From contig NZ_JANHOH010000001.1 of NCBI RefSeq assembly GCF_024498135.1, forward strand, positions 1,798,001-1,862,000: a stretch of DNA of 64,000 nucleotides, read 5' to 3'. Origin of the DNA: Mucilaginibacter aquariorum (lineage in GTDB: Bacteria > Bacteroidota > Bacteroidia > Sphingobacteriales > Sphingobacteriaceae). Within the stretch, counting starts at the first letter, position 1. Each line of letters opens with the position of its first letter. Positions 1-8,450 of the stretch are shown here, one piece after another. A model generated the notes under the pieces. It worked only from the letters and a program-made list of their open reading frames with translations. It did no database searches and was not told where the DNA came from. The translations under genes were made by a program, and so were the position numbers.

Positions 1-1090
1 CCTCTTTGCCAATTACCTTTGTAGAAACCTCTACCCTTGGTTTAAAGTCGCCCCCTATTATTTTTTGCTTTTGGTGCACCGCATAAAAAGCGTTTGTGAA
101 CATATTTAGCAGCACCCGGCCTACATCCTGCGGTACAATATTTATGAGCGGCAGGTTAGGATCTAAATTTGCTACCAGTTCGGCATTAAATGATTTGTCT
201 TTGGCACGCAAACCATGGTAAGCCAGCCTGAAGTATTCGTCGGCAATGGTATTCAGATTTGTAGGCTCTTTTATGTTACTGCTGGCACGGCTGTGCTGCA
301 GCATCCCTTTTACAATACCATCGGCACGTTTGCCGTGGTGGCGTATTTTCTCCAGGTTTTGTTTAATATCGGCAGCTATGGCATTGGCTTCTTCCATATC
401 ACCTTTGGCCATTTCCTCCTCCATCTCCTCTATCAGTTCCATACTCACCTCAGAGAAGTTATTGACAAAATTTAACGGGTTCTGTATCTCGTGGGCAATA
501 CCGGCAGTAAGCTCCCCTAACGATGCCAGCTTTTCCTGCTGTATCAGCTGGGCCTGGGTAGCCTGCAGTTCTTTAACGGTTTCCTGTAATTCATTCTTTT
601 GCTGGGTAATTTCGGCAGTACGTGCGGCAACCATAGCCTCCAGTTCATCTTTACGCTCGTTGATGCGCCTTAACTCTTGCTGTTGTTTTCTTGACGTAGA
701 TAAACGAAGAAAGATCCAGAGAAATGATGCTAACTGCGCACATACAAAAAAACTTTCCCACTTCTCATAAAAACTATCGAGTGTAACGCCAACTATGCCA
801 CTAATTATACCCGCAGCAACCAGCGGATAATGTGCATTAAGCAGTACGGTAAACGATTTAAAATCCTCCTGCTTTTTTAAATATTCTATAAATAACAATA
901 AATAAATACCTGCAACTATTAATACGCCATCATCACTCAGGCGTTCATTAAAAATAATAAAGAGCACTATAGGTACTCCCGCAGAAATTCTGAGTATCAT
1001 CCGCCACTTTTGGTGTAGGGCGGTAAATTTAATTGCCCGGCTTATACGCAGGGCAAGTAAAAAAGCAGCTAAAAATGAAAAGAAATGCAT
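1..1090 (-). CDS. Sensor histidine kinase, C-terminus cut by window edge
   Basis: Translating the minus strand from the ATG at 1090 gives at least 363 codons that run off the window. The N-terminal ~130 residues hold four or five hydrophobic segments, consistent with a membrane sensor domain. A coiled coil follows (about residues 135-180), then a DHp domain with the H-box IAHEIQNPLNFVNNF, and the start of a HATPase domain with the N-box NMFTNAFYAV. The G-boxes lie beyond the window. The architecture matches the Bacteroidota cytoplasmic-output kinases that autophosphorylate on the H-box histidine. No response regulator partner is visible. The gene lies 61 bp downstream of pgpA on the same strand, so co-transcription is possible but unproven. 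The sensed signal is unknown. Confidence 0.85.
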   Translation of the reverse strand, partial: MHFFSFLAAFLLALRISRAIKFTALHQKWRMILRISAGVPIVLFIIFNERLSDDGVLIVAGIYLLLFIEYLKKQEDFKSFTVLLNAHYPLVAAGIISGIVGVTLDSFYEKWESFFVCAQLASFLWIFLRLSTSRKQQQELRRINERKDELEAMVAARTAEITQQKNELQETVKELQATQAQLIQQEKLASLGELTAGIAHEIQNPLNFVNNFSEVSMELIEEMEEEMAKGDMEEANAIAADIKQNLEKIRHHGKRADGIVKGMLQHSRASSNIKEPTNLNTIADEYFRLAYHGLRAKDKSFNAELVANLDPNLPLINIVPQDVGRVLLNMFTNAFYAVHQKQKIIGGDFKPRVEVSTKVIGKE

Positions 1091-1151
1091 AAATACGCTT
1101 CAGGTTTAAATTTAGCCTAAGGTAATTATTTAGGCTGATGAAATATATAGC

Positions 1152-1610
1152 TTAAAACTTTGCAAAGTGTACTATCACCTGCAGCATAATATTGGCATAC
1201 ACGCCTGCCAACACATCATCCATCATCACCCCCGTACCACCGGGCAATGCCTCCATACGGCGGATGCCAAGCGGTTTTACAATATCAAAAAAGCGGAACA
1301 ATACCAACCCTATCAGCAGGTAATACAAATGCGGCGGGATAAACAACATGGTTACCAGCATACCGGCAACTTCATCAATCACTACCCGGTAGCTATCCTT
1401 GCCCCAAACGGGCTCAACCTTATCGCCAACATAAATACCCAACAAGGTAATTATTACCGTTACCCCAACTAAGTACCAGGGGCTTTGAAAGGTTGGTTGC
1501 TGCCACATTAACCATATAAACGGGCAGGTAACTATAGCGGCCAGTGTGCCCCCACCCTTTACATACCCTATCCCGAATATTGATGCTATAAGTTTATTTA
1601 TTTGCAACAT
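1152..1610 (-). CDS. pgpA: Phosphatidylglycerophosphatase A
   Basis: A 152-residue membrane protein of normal PgpA length with about four hydrophobic helices. PgpA removes the phosphate from phosphatidylglycerophosphate to give phosphatidylglycerol in the inner membrane. Family motifs are visible: the N-terminal FGIGYVKGGGT segment (residues ~12-22), the acidic VIDEVAGML block (~77-85) and the C-terminal GTGVMMDDVLAG block (~125-136), whose acidic residues bind the metal. It starts only 3 bp after the terC stop codon, so it is probably the last or near-last gene of the ter operon transcript. Its link to stress genes may be purely transcriptional. Confidence 0.88.
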   Translation of the reverse strand: MLQINKLIASIFGIGYVKGGGTLAAIVTCPFIWLMWQQPTFQSPWYLVGVTVIITLLGIYVGDKVEPVWGKDSYRVVIDEVAGMLVTMLFIPPHLYYLLIGLVLFRFFDIVKPLGIRRMEALPGGTGVMMDDVLAGVYANIMLQVIVHFAKF

Positions 1611-1613
1611 GGT

Positions 1614-2435
1614 TTAGCTTTTATCCAGTACACCTTCGGCATCTTCTGCAACTTCGGGTTTCATTATATTCTTTTTAGGGAAATTGAAGAGGATTGATGT
1701 AAGTACCGGAAGGATGAACACCGTTACTGTAAATATCGATACGGCAATATCAGCTGTTTCGCCTTCTAAAAATTTTGATATGGGAGATTCCTTATCAAAA
1801 TGCACAAATAGTGACGACGTTAATTTAACACCCAAAACACCTATAACGACAAAAGCTACAGTTTCCAGGAAAGTGAATTTTTCCATTAGCTTAACAAATG
1901 CCTGCGCCACAAAACGCATGGCCAATATACCGATGAATACCCCTGTGTAAATCAGAAAAACGTGATCGGTAAAGGCTACCGCTGCAAATACGTTATCTAT
2001 AGAAAAGGCCAGGTCCATAAGCTCTACCAATGCCACTGTAGCCCAAAAATTACCTATTAAACCAACGGTTGACTTATATAACCAGTTTTTACTTTTATCA
2101 ACAGATTCTTCTTCCCCGTTGCTGGACCTTGCAGCCAGCTTCTTTCTTAAATAATCAACAGCAAGGTATAGTAAATACAAACCGCCCAGTGGTTTTAGCC
2201 ACCATATTTTTACCAGCCATGCCGCTAAAAACAAACACACCCCACGCAATACATAGGCGCCAATTATACCATAGCGTAATGCCCGGCTGCGTTGATGCTT
2301 AGGCAGATCGAGTACCATGGTGGCGAGTACCGCGGCATTATCTACCGATAGAAGGCTTTCAATAACGATAAGGTTAAGCACAACCAACAGGCCTGCCTTT
2401 ATATCCTCACCAAGTAATGTGTGTAAAAAATCCAT
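1614..2435 (-). CDS. terC: TerC family integral membrane protein
   Basis: A 273-residue polytopic membrane protein. It carries the two TerC signature blocks, ESLLSVDNAAVLATMV near residue 26 and ELMDLAFSIDNVFAAVAF near residue 138; both contain the intramembrane acidic/DN residues thought to bind metal. A charged cytoplasmic loop with a run of Lys/Glu/Ser lies between them. TerC proteins are linked to tellurite resistance and to metal-ion (Mn2+) export. It sits in a same-strand cluster with TelA and two TerD proteins, with 12 bp to the upstream unknown gene and 3 bp to pgpA. This context supports the ter-system assignment rather than a free-standing Alx/MeeF-type exporter, though transport activity is inference. 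Confidence 0.88.
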   Translation of the reverse strand: MDFLHTLLGEDIKAGLLVVLNLIVIESLLSVDNAAVLATMVLDLPKHQRSRALRYGIIGAYVLRGVCLFLAAWLVKIWWLKPLGGLYLLYLAVDYLRKKLAARSSNGEEESVDKSKNWLYKSTVGLIGNFWATVALVELMDLAFSIDNVFAAVAFTDHVFLIYTGVFIGILAMRFVAQAFVKLMEKFTFLETVAFVVIGVLGVKLTSSLFVHFDKESPISKFLEGETADIAVSIFTVTVFILPVLTSILFNFPKKNIMKPEVAEDAEGVLDKS

Positions 2436-2447
2436 TGTGATCGGGGT

Positions 2448-3410
2448 TTATATTATATCTGTATTTAACATGGTTTTCAAAATATTAGCCTGAACATCAA
2501 ACGCGTTCATGTGCGCTAAAAAGTTCACATCGGCTATTTTCTTATAGTCTTCAGCCAAAAGGGCTGTAATATTTTCGGGCAGGTTAGTTTTCATTAAACC
2601 GGCTTTGCCCGTTAGCTGTACATTTTTGTCGCGTAATTCGCGCATCATTCTTTCCCTTTTAGATACGGTGTTCTTCAGGTCAAGGTCGCCCAGTTTTGCT
2701 ACATCGCAAAATAACAGGGTATTGTTAAGCGGCGAAAATAAGAAGTACTTATTAATATCGGCAAACTTATAAACTTCCAGTATAATATCATTTGCCCGCA
2801 CGCCGCAGTAAAACGATATCCTAAAATCGTACTTGCATAAGGTCCCCATCAGCTTACGCTGAATGGTGGCATATTCGTTCGAGTAAACCTCGGCCGGGTT
2901 ATATTTTAGCAGATCGTAAACCAGCTCGGTTGAGATACTAAAAAAGTAATCGCCCGAAAAATGCGCGCTAAACCTGTTAATGTTCCCTGCAAACGGATAA
3001 TCCGACGAGTTATCTGATAATACCTGGAACAATTTACGTAACGACTGGCTCATTTTTAGCGCCTGCCTTTGCTTATCGTTCTCGTAGTTCTGCTCGGTAT
3101 AAACCGAACCTTCCATTTGCTCTATCAGCTGGTTATTCAACGATACCTCATCAAGCAGCAGATCGACCTGGGCCTCGTTGTTCTTCTTAATTTTTTTAAG
3201 CAGATCAATAAGGGTGGAAGTAAACTGGAGATGAAACATCTCCAGTTGGTTAATGTCAAGATCGGGATTGGTTTGAAACAGCTGGTGCAGCACCTGGGTA
3301 CGCAGGTAAATCTTAAAAATTACATCGTTATTAAAAAACACGGATAACAGCTGTAGTTTGCTGATAACCCGTGTCGATGCATTTAATATGTTTAGCCTGT
3401 TTTCATCCAT
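2448..3410 (-). CDS. Unknown 320-residue protein of the ter operon
   Basis: I do not recognise a family. The protein is soluble-looking, with no signal peptide or clear membrane helix. The first ~130 residues are predicted mostly helical with a Lys/Asn-rich stretch (LLKKIKKNNEAQ). A mixed central region follows, then a helical C-terminus. It is spaced 7 bp after telA and 12 bp before terC on the same strand, so it is almost certainly co-transcribed and co-functional. It may be a lineage-specific adaptor between the TelA coiled-coil protein and the TerC membrane protein, but that is a guess from position alone. Confidence 0.8.
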   Translation of the reverse strand: MDENRLNILNASTRVISKLQLLSVFFNNDVIFKIYLRTQVLHQLFQTNPDLDINQLEMFHLQFTSTLIDLLKKIKKNNEAQVDLLLDEVSLNNQLIEQMEGSVYTEQNYENDKQRQALKMSQSLRKLFQVLSDNSSDYPFAGNINRFSAHFSGDYFFSISTELVYDLLKYNPAEVYSNEYATIQRKLMGTLCKYDFRISFYCGVRANDIILEVYKFADINKYFLFSPLNNTLLFCDVAKLGDLDLKNTVSKRERMMRELRDKNVQLTGKAGLMKTNLPENITALLAEDYKKIADVNFLAHMNAFDVQANILKTMLNTDII

Positions 3411-3417
3411 ATGCCGG

Positions 3418-4548
3418 TTAACGTGTATTGGTTACATTCTTCTTTAGTTCGGTTTCTAAAGTTTGTAACTCAGTATTAAGCGTTCTCCTGTTTTGTGTCC
3501 CCTCGTCATGGATCCTTTTCACCTCGGTTAAAGTTTCAATTAACGATTGTGTGGTGCGTTTTAAAGTATCCAAAGATACCACTGTTTTCTCATTTTCGCG
3601 GGCTACATCAATACTGTTTGTTTTTAACAGCTCGGCATTTTTAAGCAAAATAGTATTTGTGGTATCCGAGATCTTTTTCTGCATCTCCACATTGGCCTTT
3701 TGCCTGTTTAACGCTACAGCAATGGTTAGCTGGTTTTTCCAAACCGGGATGGTGGTTGACACAATAGACTGGGCCTTCTCGGCAATGGTGGTATTGTTAT
3801 TTTGTACCACACGGATCTGCGCCAACGATTGCAGCATAATAAAGCGCACCACTTTTAAATCGGCCAAACGTTTATCCAATCGGTTCACATAATCGCGCAG
3901 GTCGGCAATTTCGTAATCCTGGTAGGCAGATGGGTTGCCATCCATCGCCGCTAACTGCTCGTTCAGTTCCTTATATTTTAACTGGCCGGCAATGATTAGT
4001 TCTTCCATTTGATGGATGTAGTCTACATTGCTATCAAACATGGTTTGCAGCGATGCATTATCCTTAATGGAATTTACGCGGCCTGCTTTTATTTTATTGG
4101 TGATCTTATCAACGTTATTAACCACCAGGTCATATTTGGCAAACATCTTTTTTGTATCCATAACCAGGGTACGCAAAATTGGGATGCGCGATAAAACCCT
4201 TACAAAAGCGTTTTGCTCCAGTTCGTCAACATCAATATAATTCAACTCGTGCAGCAGATCGGTAATTAAAGTACCTACCTCGCCCGAGTCGAACGTCCTT
4301 ACCGAGGTAAGGAAGGTATTGCTGTAACGCTCCATCGAGGCTTGCACATCCGTACCGTAGTTCAAAATAGAGTTTACATCAGCGGGGTTTAAGTCTTTAC
4401 CCTTTTCGCTGTATTTTTTTACTTCATCGGGTGTAATGTTGGTTAAGTCAACATTGCCTTCCTTATCAAGTTTAACCGGGGTGGTACTACCTGCTGCCGG
4501 TGTAGCATTGGTTGGTTCGGCACCCTCATTGGTTAGGTTGGTTTCCAT
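3418..4548 (-). CDS. telA: Toxic anion resistance protein TelA
   Basis: A TelA/KlaA family protein of about 376 residues from the ATG at 4548. I chose that start because a longer reading back to 4581 adds 11 residues of repeat-like upstream DNA. Typical TelA features are present: a polar, disordered N-terminus with Thr/Pro/Ala, then a long alpha-helical body with the RVLSRIPILRTLVMDTKKMFAKYD segment positions (about 125-150) characteristic of the family, and extended coiled coils to the end. TelA-like proteins accompany TerD/TerC in tellurite and chemical-stress clusters and may scaffold membrane-associated complexes. It lies 112 bp downstream of terD; the gap holds a twin hairpin repeat. Confidence 0.87.
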   Translation of the reverse strand: METNLTNEGAEPTNATPAAGSTTPVKLDKEGNVDLTNITPDEVKKYSEKGKDLNPADVNSILNYGTDVQASMERYSNTFLTSVRTFDSGEVGTLITDLLHELNYIDVDELEQNAFVRVLSRIPILRTLVMDTKKMFAKYDLVVNNVDKITNKIKAGRVNSIKDNASLQTMFDSNVDYIHQMEELIIAGQLKYKELNEQLAAMDGNPSAYQDYEIADLRDYVNRLDKRLADLKVVRFIMLQSLAQIRVVQNNNTTIAEKAQSIVSTTIPVWKNQLTIAVALNRQKANVEMQKKISDTTNTILLKNAELLKTNSIDVARENEKTVVSLDTLKRTTQSLIETLTEVKRIHDEGTQNRRTLNTELQTLETELKKNVTNTR

Positions 4549-4574
4549 ATATCTTGTTTTTAAAAATGTGTTTG

Positions 4575-4658
4575 GCCTCACCCTGCCCTCTCCAAAGGAG
4601 AGGGTTCTAAAAAATTATCTTAAAGCCCCTCTCCAAAGGAGAGGGGCTGGGGAGAGGC
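4575..4658. repeat. Twin palindromic repeat between terD and telA
   Basis: There are two short perfect inverted repeats: CCCTCTCC-aaa-GGAGAGGG at 4586-4604 and an 11-bp stem (AGCCCCTCTCC, loop aaa) at 4624-4648. The flanks (4575-4590 and 4644-4658) are also nearly complementary, so the whole unit can fold as one cruciform. Related CCCTCTCC palindromes occur near 16967, 52151 and 53656, so this is a dispersed element, here lodged inside an operon. It could act as a partial terminator or mRNA stability element between terD and telA. Confidence 0.75.
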
Positions 4659-4660
4659 TA

Positions 4661-5275
4661 TTATAAATAATTACGCATTACCGTGTTCACGGTTTCTTCC
4701 AGTTTCCTGTCTTTGGTGGGCTCGCCAATAGCGTTGAATTTCCATTCCCCGTTTTTAACATAAAATACACCCATAACCATCGAAACGTGGCCTTTAAACT
4801 CCGAACCGTTAGCGATATCATATTTAGCAAAAACTTCGTTCACTCGTTTTGGTGTACCCTCGTATATGCGGATAGATGCAAACGGGATAGTGCCAAAATC
4901 TTGCCCCCTGAAGCTGTTCAACACAAAAGCAACGTGTTTAACCGCCGGGTTAAGACTGCCAAGGTCAAGTGTAATTACTTCATTATCTAAACCGTCATCG
5001 CCGCCCATATCACCGGTAAGGTCGTCACCGCTATGCCTTACAGCCTGGTCTTTTGATTTTAGGTTGCCGAAGTAAACCACATCCATCAGTTTTTTATTCT
5101 CGTCGAACAAAGCGCAGCTGGCGTCAAGGTCAACCGCTTCTTTAGTTCCGCCAAAGCCAAATAAACCTTTCTTTTCTATAGCGCCCCAGTTTATACCTAC
5201 GCAAACGTTTTGCAATTTGCTGCCGTTGGTTTTTTCAAGGCTTATACGTTGCCCTTTTTGAAGATTAATTGCCAT
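4661..5275 (-). CDS. terD: TerD family calcium-binding stress protein
   Basis: A 204-residue TerD-domain protein beginning with the conserved MAINLQKGQRISL. The calcium-site residues are visible in VDLDAS (about 47-52) and in the acidic loop GDDLTGDMGGDDGLDNE (about 82-98). TerD proteins are cytoplasmic Ca2+-binding beta-sandwich proteins found in tellurite-resistance and general chemical-stress operons. It is followed by telA and preceded, 12 bp upstream, by a second TerD paralogue whose first seven residues are identical, indicating tandem duplication. It is somewhat longer than its paralogue because of a C-terminal extension of about 15 residues. Confidence 0.92.
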   Translation of the reverse strand: MAINLQKGQRISLEKTNGSKLQNVCVGINWGAIEKKGLFGFGGTKEAVDLDASCALFDENKKLMDVVYFGNLKSKDQAVRHSGDDLTGDMGGDDGLDNEVITLDLGSLNPAVKHVAFVLNSFRGQDFGTIPFASIRIYEGTPKRVNEVFAKYDIANGSEFKGHVSMVMGVFYVKNGEWKFNAIGEPTKDRKLEETVNTVMRNYL

Positions 5276-5287
5276 AATATTTTCGGT

Positions 5288-5842
5288 TTAGTTGTATTTG
5301 TTTAAATAATCTTGCAGGCCGCCTTTCATACCGGCGCCCACTGCTTCAAATTTCCATTTGTTATCGCGTTTATAAATACGGCCAAACTCAACGGCAGTCT
5401 CGATAGAGAAATCCTCTTCCAGCTCATATTTTAAAACATCAGTATTGGTAGCCGCGTCAAAAACCCTTACGAAAGAGTTTCTTACCTGGCCAAAATTTTG
5501 GCGGCGGCTTTCTGCCTCGTGTATAGTTACCACAACGCAAATTTCGGTAGCGCGCGGGTCAATTACAGTAAGGTCGATCTTTATTTGCTCATCGTCGCCA
5601 TCGCCGGCACCGGTAAGGTTATCACCAGTGTGCTCAACAGCGCCATCGGGTGTTTTAAGGTTGTTATAAAACACAAAATGCTCGTCGCTCAGGATCTTTT
5701 TATTATCGCCCAATATAAAAACAGATGCATCCAGGTCAAAAGCCGTACCTGTTGATGAGGTGTTGGTATCCCAGCCTAAGCCTATAGTAAATTTAGGGGC
5801 ATCAATAGCCTCACGTTGCCCTTTTTGAAGGTTAATTGCCAT
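5288..5842 (-). CDS. TerD/TerE family calcium-binding protein
   Basis: A 184-residue TerD-domain protein in the typical TerD/TerE/TerZ size class. It shows FDLDAS (about residues 35-40) and the Ca2+-binding loop GDNLTGAGDGDDEQ (about 72-85), more canonical than in the neighbouring terD. Its start codon overlaps the end of the upstream PRTase-like gene by 11 bp, which supports translational coupling. It is a paralogue of the adjacent terD; the pair probably represents the TerD/TerE combination of ter systems. I cannot tell TerD from TerE by eye. Confidence 0.9.
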   Translation of the reverse strand: MAINLQKGQREAIDAPKFTIGLGWDTNTSSTGTAFDLDASVFILGDNKKILSDEHFVFYNNLKTPDGAVEHTGDNLTGAGDGDDEQIKIDLTVIDPRATEICVVVTIHEAESRRQNFGQVRNSFVRVFDAATNTDVLKYELEEDFSIETAVEFGRIYKRDNKWKFEAVGAGMKGGLQDYLNKYN

Positions 5843-6680
5843 ATTGAATTAGTTTATAATTATCTAAAAATAAAAGTTTTTTTATAAAGTTAAGGTTTTG
5901 CTCATACGCCTCAATAGTATGGTATCCGTTGCCCAAAGCCATGTTATACAACAGGGCTACAAACGCTGTTGGTTGGTTTTCAATGAATACGCAAAAGCCA
6001 TCAAAACTATAGTTTAATATGTATTTTACAATACGTGTATTAATACAAAAATTGCCGCTTTTTATTATCCCATCCAAATCAAATATCGATTTTACATGAT
6101 GATAATTCAGATAGTTCTCTACATTAGGATGGATATCCTTGTTGATCAGCTCGGCAAAGTACAGCATGTGTATATCGTTGCTTAAGCCGTAAGCATTAAC
6201 CATTTTCATGATCATGCGTTCGTGACTGCCGGTAATGCGGATATCATCTAAAAATAGCAGCGTTTTATCCGTCAGGAAATCTTTATCGATATGGAACTGG
6301 TCGTTACCTATCAGGCTCATTCTTTGCTCGGCATTCAGCTCGCCGTAATCTTCCTTATAGGTTATGGTACGGTGTACTTTGGTTTCCTGCACTACAGGTA
6401 AACCTTGTTCTGCCAGCCAATGGTTAAGGCGATAAACAAACCAATCTTTCATGGCGAAGGTAGCCGTTGGGATAAAGGAGTATGGACTGGAGATAACCAC
6501 TATTTGTTTAGTAATGGGGTTATCTGACAGGTATTCGTTTATAAAACCATCGGCCAGTGCGGTACCAAAATTTTTAGATACCGCGCCATCGCCAAACTTA
6601 AAGCGGCTATAATCATCCGCATCAAAGCCAAAGCTGGTATCGTGGTGTATATGGTGTAACGAATATGTGGTAGATATCAT
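5832..6680 (-). CDS. Phosphoribosyltransferase-like protein of the ter cluster
   Basis: A 282-residue soluble protein. A PRPP-loop-like motif, LLFLDDIRITGSHE (about residues 137-150), has the hydrophobic strand, paired Asp and following T-G expected of type I PRTases. PRTase-like proteins are known companions of TerD in the predicted biosynthetic subset of ter operons, together with HAD hydrolases and ATP-grasp enzymes. Here a HAD gene is directly upstream and overlaps by 1 bp (TAATG), but no ATP-grasp gene is in the window. The product would be a nucleoside-like metabolite, which is inference. The N-terminal His-rich HHIHHDTSFGFD segment is unusual and may bind metal. Confidence 0.65.
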   Translation of the reverse strand: MISTTYSLHHIHHDTSFGFDADDYSRFKFGDGAVSKNFGTALADGFINEYLSDNPITKQIVVISSPYSFIPTATFAMKDWFVYRLNHWLAEQGLPVVQETKVHRTITYKEDYGELNAEQRMSLIGNDQFHIDKDFLTDKTLLFLDDIRITGSHERMIMKMVNAYGLSNDIHMLYFAELINKDIHPNVENYLNYHHVKSIFDLDGIIKSGNFCINTRIVKYILNYSFDGFCVFIENQPTAFVALLYNMALGNGYHTIEAYEQNLNFIKKLLFLDNYKLIQYGN

Positions 6681-7378
6681 TAGCTTATAAGGCTTAAAAT
6701 AGTGTTATTGTTCGAGTTTATAAGCAGGGAACTGATGCCTGTTTCGCTGGCAGGTTTTATATCATTTTTAGGGTTATCGCCAATATGGATAATACTATTT
6801 AACGGAATATTTTTACCCACATTACATATATCTATATTATTCAACATCACTTTAAAAAATTCGTGGTTTGGTTTTGACAGGCCTGCCTCGTCAGAGTATA
6901 GCTGAAAATCGAAATAGTTATCAAGCCCGTAAAGCGCTAATACCTTTCGTAATGTTTCCCCGGTGATGTATCCTGTATTGCTCAACAAACTAAAAGTTGC
7001 TCCGCTTTTTTGTTTTAGATGATGCAACACCTCAATTGTTACATCAGCGTACATCATCGGCGGGTGTTTAAACAACAGTTCCTCCATTTGCAGGTGCAGG
7101 GCATTATAATCAATGTCGTCAATATTCAATCTGTCGCCGTTAATGAGGCTGATCACCATCAGGTACATTTCGTCGGCATCAATGTTCTTTCCCGTTTTTT
7201 CGTTAACAGCATTACACATCAGATCTACCTGTCTGAAGATCTTGCTGATATCATCAACCGATTTGCCTGTGTTATTAAAATTTTGATGGAAAAAGTGGGC
7301 GCGCTGTATTTTAAATTCCGGGTCAGATTTGATGAGCGTTAACCACAGATCAAACGAATAGTGCTGATAATAAAACAT
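6680..7378 (-). CDS. HAD superfamily hydrolase
   Basis: A 232-residue HAD-like hydrolase, first gene of the ter operon. Motif I is FDLWLTL (residues ~9-15): the nucleophile Asp is present but the usual second Asp is Trp, as in dehalogenase-like members that carry an aromatic residue there. Motif II is SLLSNTGYITG, the motif III Lys is in the GLSKPNHEFF segment, and motif IV is IGDNPKNDI. The helical cap lies between motifs I and II. It overlaps the PRTase-like gene by one base. The missing second Asp suggests it may not be a standard phosphatase, though the fold is clear. Confidence 0.85.
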   Translation of the reverse strand: MFYYQHYSFDLWLTLIKSDPEFKIQRAHFFHQNFNNTGKSVDDISKIFRQVDLMCNAVNEKTGKNIDADEMYLMVISLINGDRLNIDDIDYNALHLQMEELLFKHPPMMYADVTIEVLHHLKQKSGATFSLLSNTGYITGETLRKVLALYGLDNYFDFQLYSDEAGLSKPNHEFFKVMLNNIDICNVGKNIPLNSIIHIGDNPKNDIKPASETGISSLLINSNNNTILSLIS

Positions 7379-7399
7379 TAGTAGATGTATACGGTTTAT

Positions 7400-7426
7400 G
7401 ATTGGCCCCTAACTGGCGGGCCAATC
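7400..7426 (-). other. 9-bp perfect hairpin upstream of the ter operon
   Basis: GATTGGCCC and GGGCCAATC form a perfect 9-bp stem with a 9-nt loop. On the minus strand it lies between the amidase stop and the HAD start, about 22 nt upstream of that ATG. No T-run follows, so it is not a textbook terminator. It may be a weak amidase terminator or a 5'-leader structure affecting ter-operon translation. Confidence 0.5.
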
Positions 7427-7495
7427 TTAAACTAATATATACCTTTTGTGCAACTAATTTATAAAACTACAATAAAGTTTATGTTAAGAAACAGC

Positions 7496-8317
7496 TTATT
7501 GGATAGTTAGCGCGGTACGATAAGCTATTATTGAACGAATGATGGTTTGCACTATTTGTTGTTGCCCTTCTTCCGAGTTTAGAAACGTTTCTTCATCAGG
7601 GTTATTGATAAAACCGGTTTCTATCAAAACAGCCGGCATGGCACTGTTAGCCAATACATATAAACCTTGTTCGCGTACGCCAAGTGAGGATCGGCCATCT
7701 GTTTCGGTAAACTCCTGGTTTAGCAGCTCGCCAAATTTGATGCTTTGCTTGCGGTATTTTTTTGTAAAGGCATCTAGGATGATAGCGTTTGCAGGATCTG
7801 TAGCATCTAAGGCCTGGTATTTCTCCTTGTAATCGTTTTCTATGAGGATGGATGCGTTCTCGCGCATGGCTTCCAGTTGCTCTCTTACCCGGTGTAACCC
7901 ATAAACCAACAGCATTACACCGTTTTGCTTATGCTCCCGATAGGCGTTCCCTTCGGCAGATGAATTACAGTGAATAGATATAAAGAGATTACCCTGCGCT
8001 TTATTAGCAATGGCCGATCGCCTGTTTAGCTCAATAAAAGTATCGTCGGTACGGGTCATAACGGCTGTCAAATCTGGCAATTGCGCCTGGATAGCGGCCT
8101 GCAGTTTTTGGGCTATAGCCAACGTAACATTTTTTTCGTGCGAAAAAGCGCCATGCGCACCGCCATCTTTACCACCATGCCCGGCATCAATAATAACCGT
8201 CTTGAGTTTAAAGCCCGTGCTTTTTATAGTATCTGCCGCAGGCGTGAACGAGCACAGCAACATGTAGAAAGATATAGCGCTGAAAGTAAATATCAGTCTT
8301 AAATATTTTTGATCCAT
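7496..8317 (-). CDS. N-acetylmuramoyl-L-alanine amidase (Amidase_3)
   Basis: A 273-residue exported zinc amidase that cleaves the bond between MurNAc and L-Ala in peptidoglycan. The N-terminus has a hydrophobic signal segment (to about residue 27). Catalytic-domain landmarks are IDAGHGGKDGGA (Zn His), EKNVTLAIA (Zn Glu), SIHCNSS (Zn His) and the C-terminal VLIETGFINNPDEE with the catalytic Glu. A charged insert between the third and fourth motifs is of the type seen in division amidases with a regulatory helix. The gene stands alone, 117 bp upstream of the ter operon on the same strand. Confidence 0.92.
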   Translation of the reverse strand: MDQKYLRLIFTFSAISFYMLLCSFTPAADTIKSTGFKLKTVIIDAGHGGKDGGAHGAFSHEKNVTLAIAQKLQAAIQAQLPDLTAVMTRTDDTFIELNRRSAIANKAQGNLFISIHCNSSAEGNAYREHKQNGVMLLVYGLHRVREQLEAMRENASILIENDYKEKYQALDATDPANAIILDAFTKKYRKQSIKFGELLNQEFTETDGRSSLGVREQGLYVLANSAMPAVLIETGFINNPDEETFLNSEEGQQQIVQTIIRSIIAYRTALTIQ

Positions 8318-8450
8318 TTATATTATTAGGGAACGCGAATTTAACTATCAGTGTATTAGTCTGCAAAAATAATTACAGCTATTATTTGTTGGACTATAGT
8401 AATTCGCCATAGATTAATACTAAAAAACGAAGCAATGTAGTTGCAATAAG

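Noticed and set aside
7379..7495. Small ncRNA or riboswitch
   Set aside because: One hairpin with no conserved aptamer-like structure; kept as a leader hairpin only.
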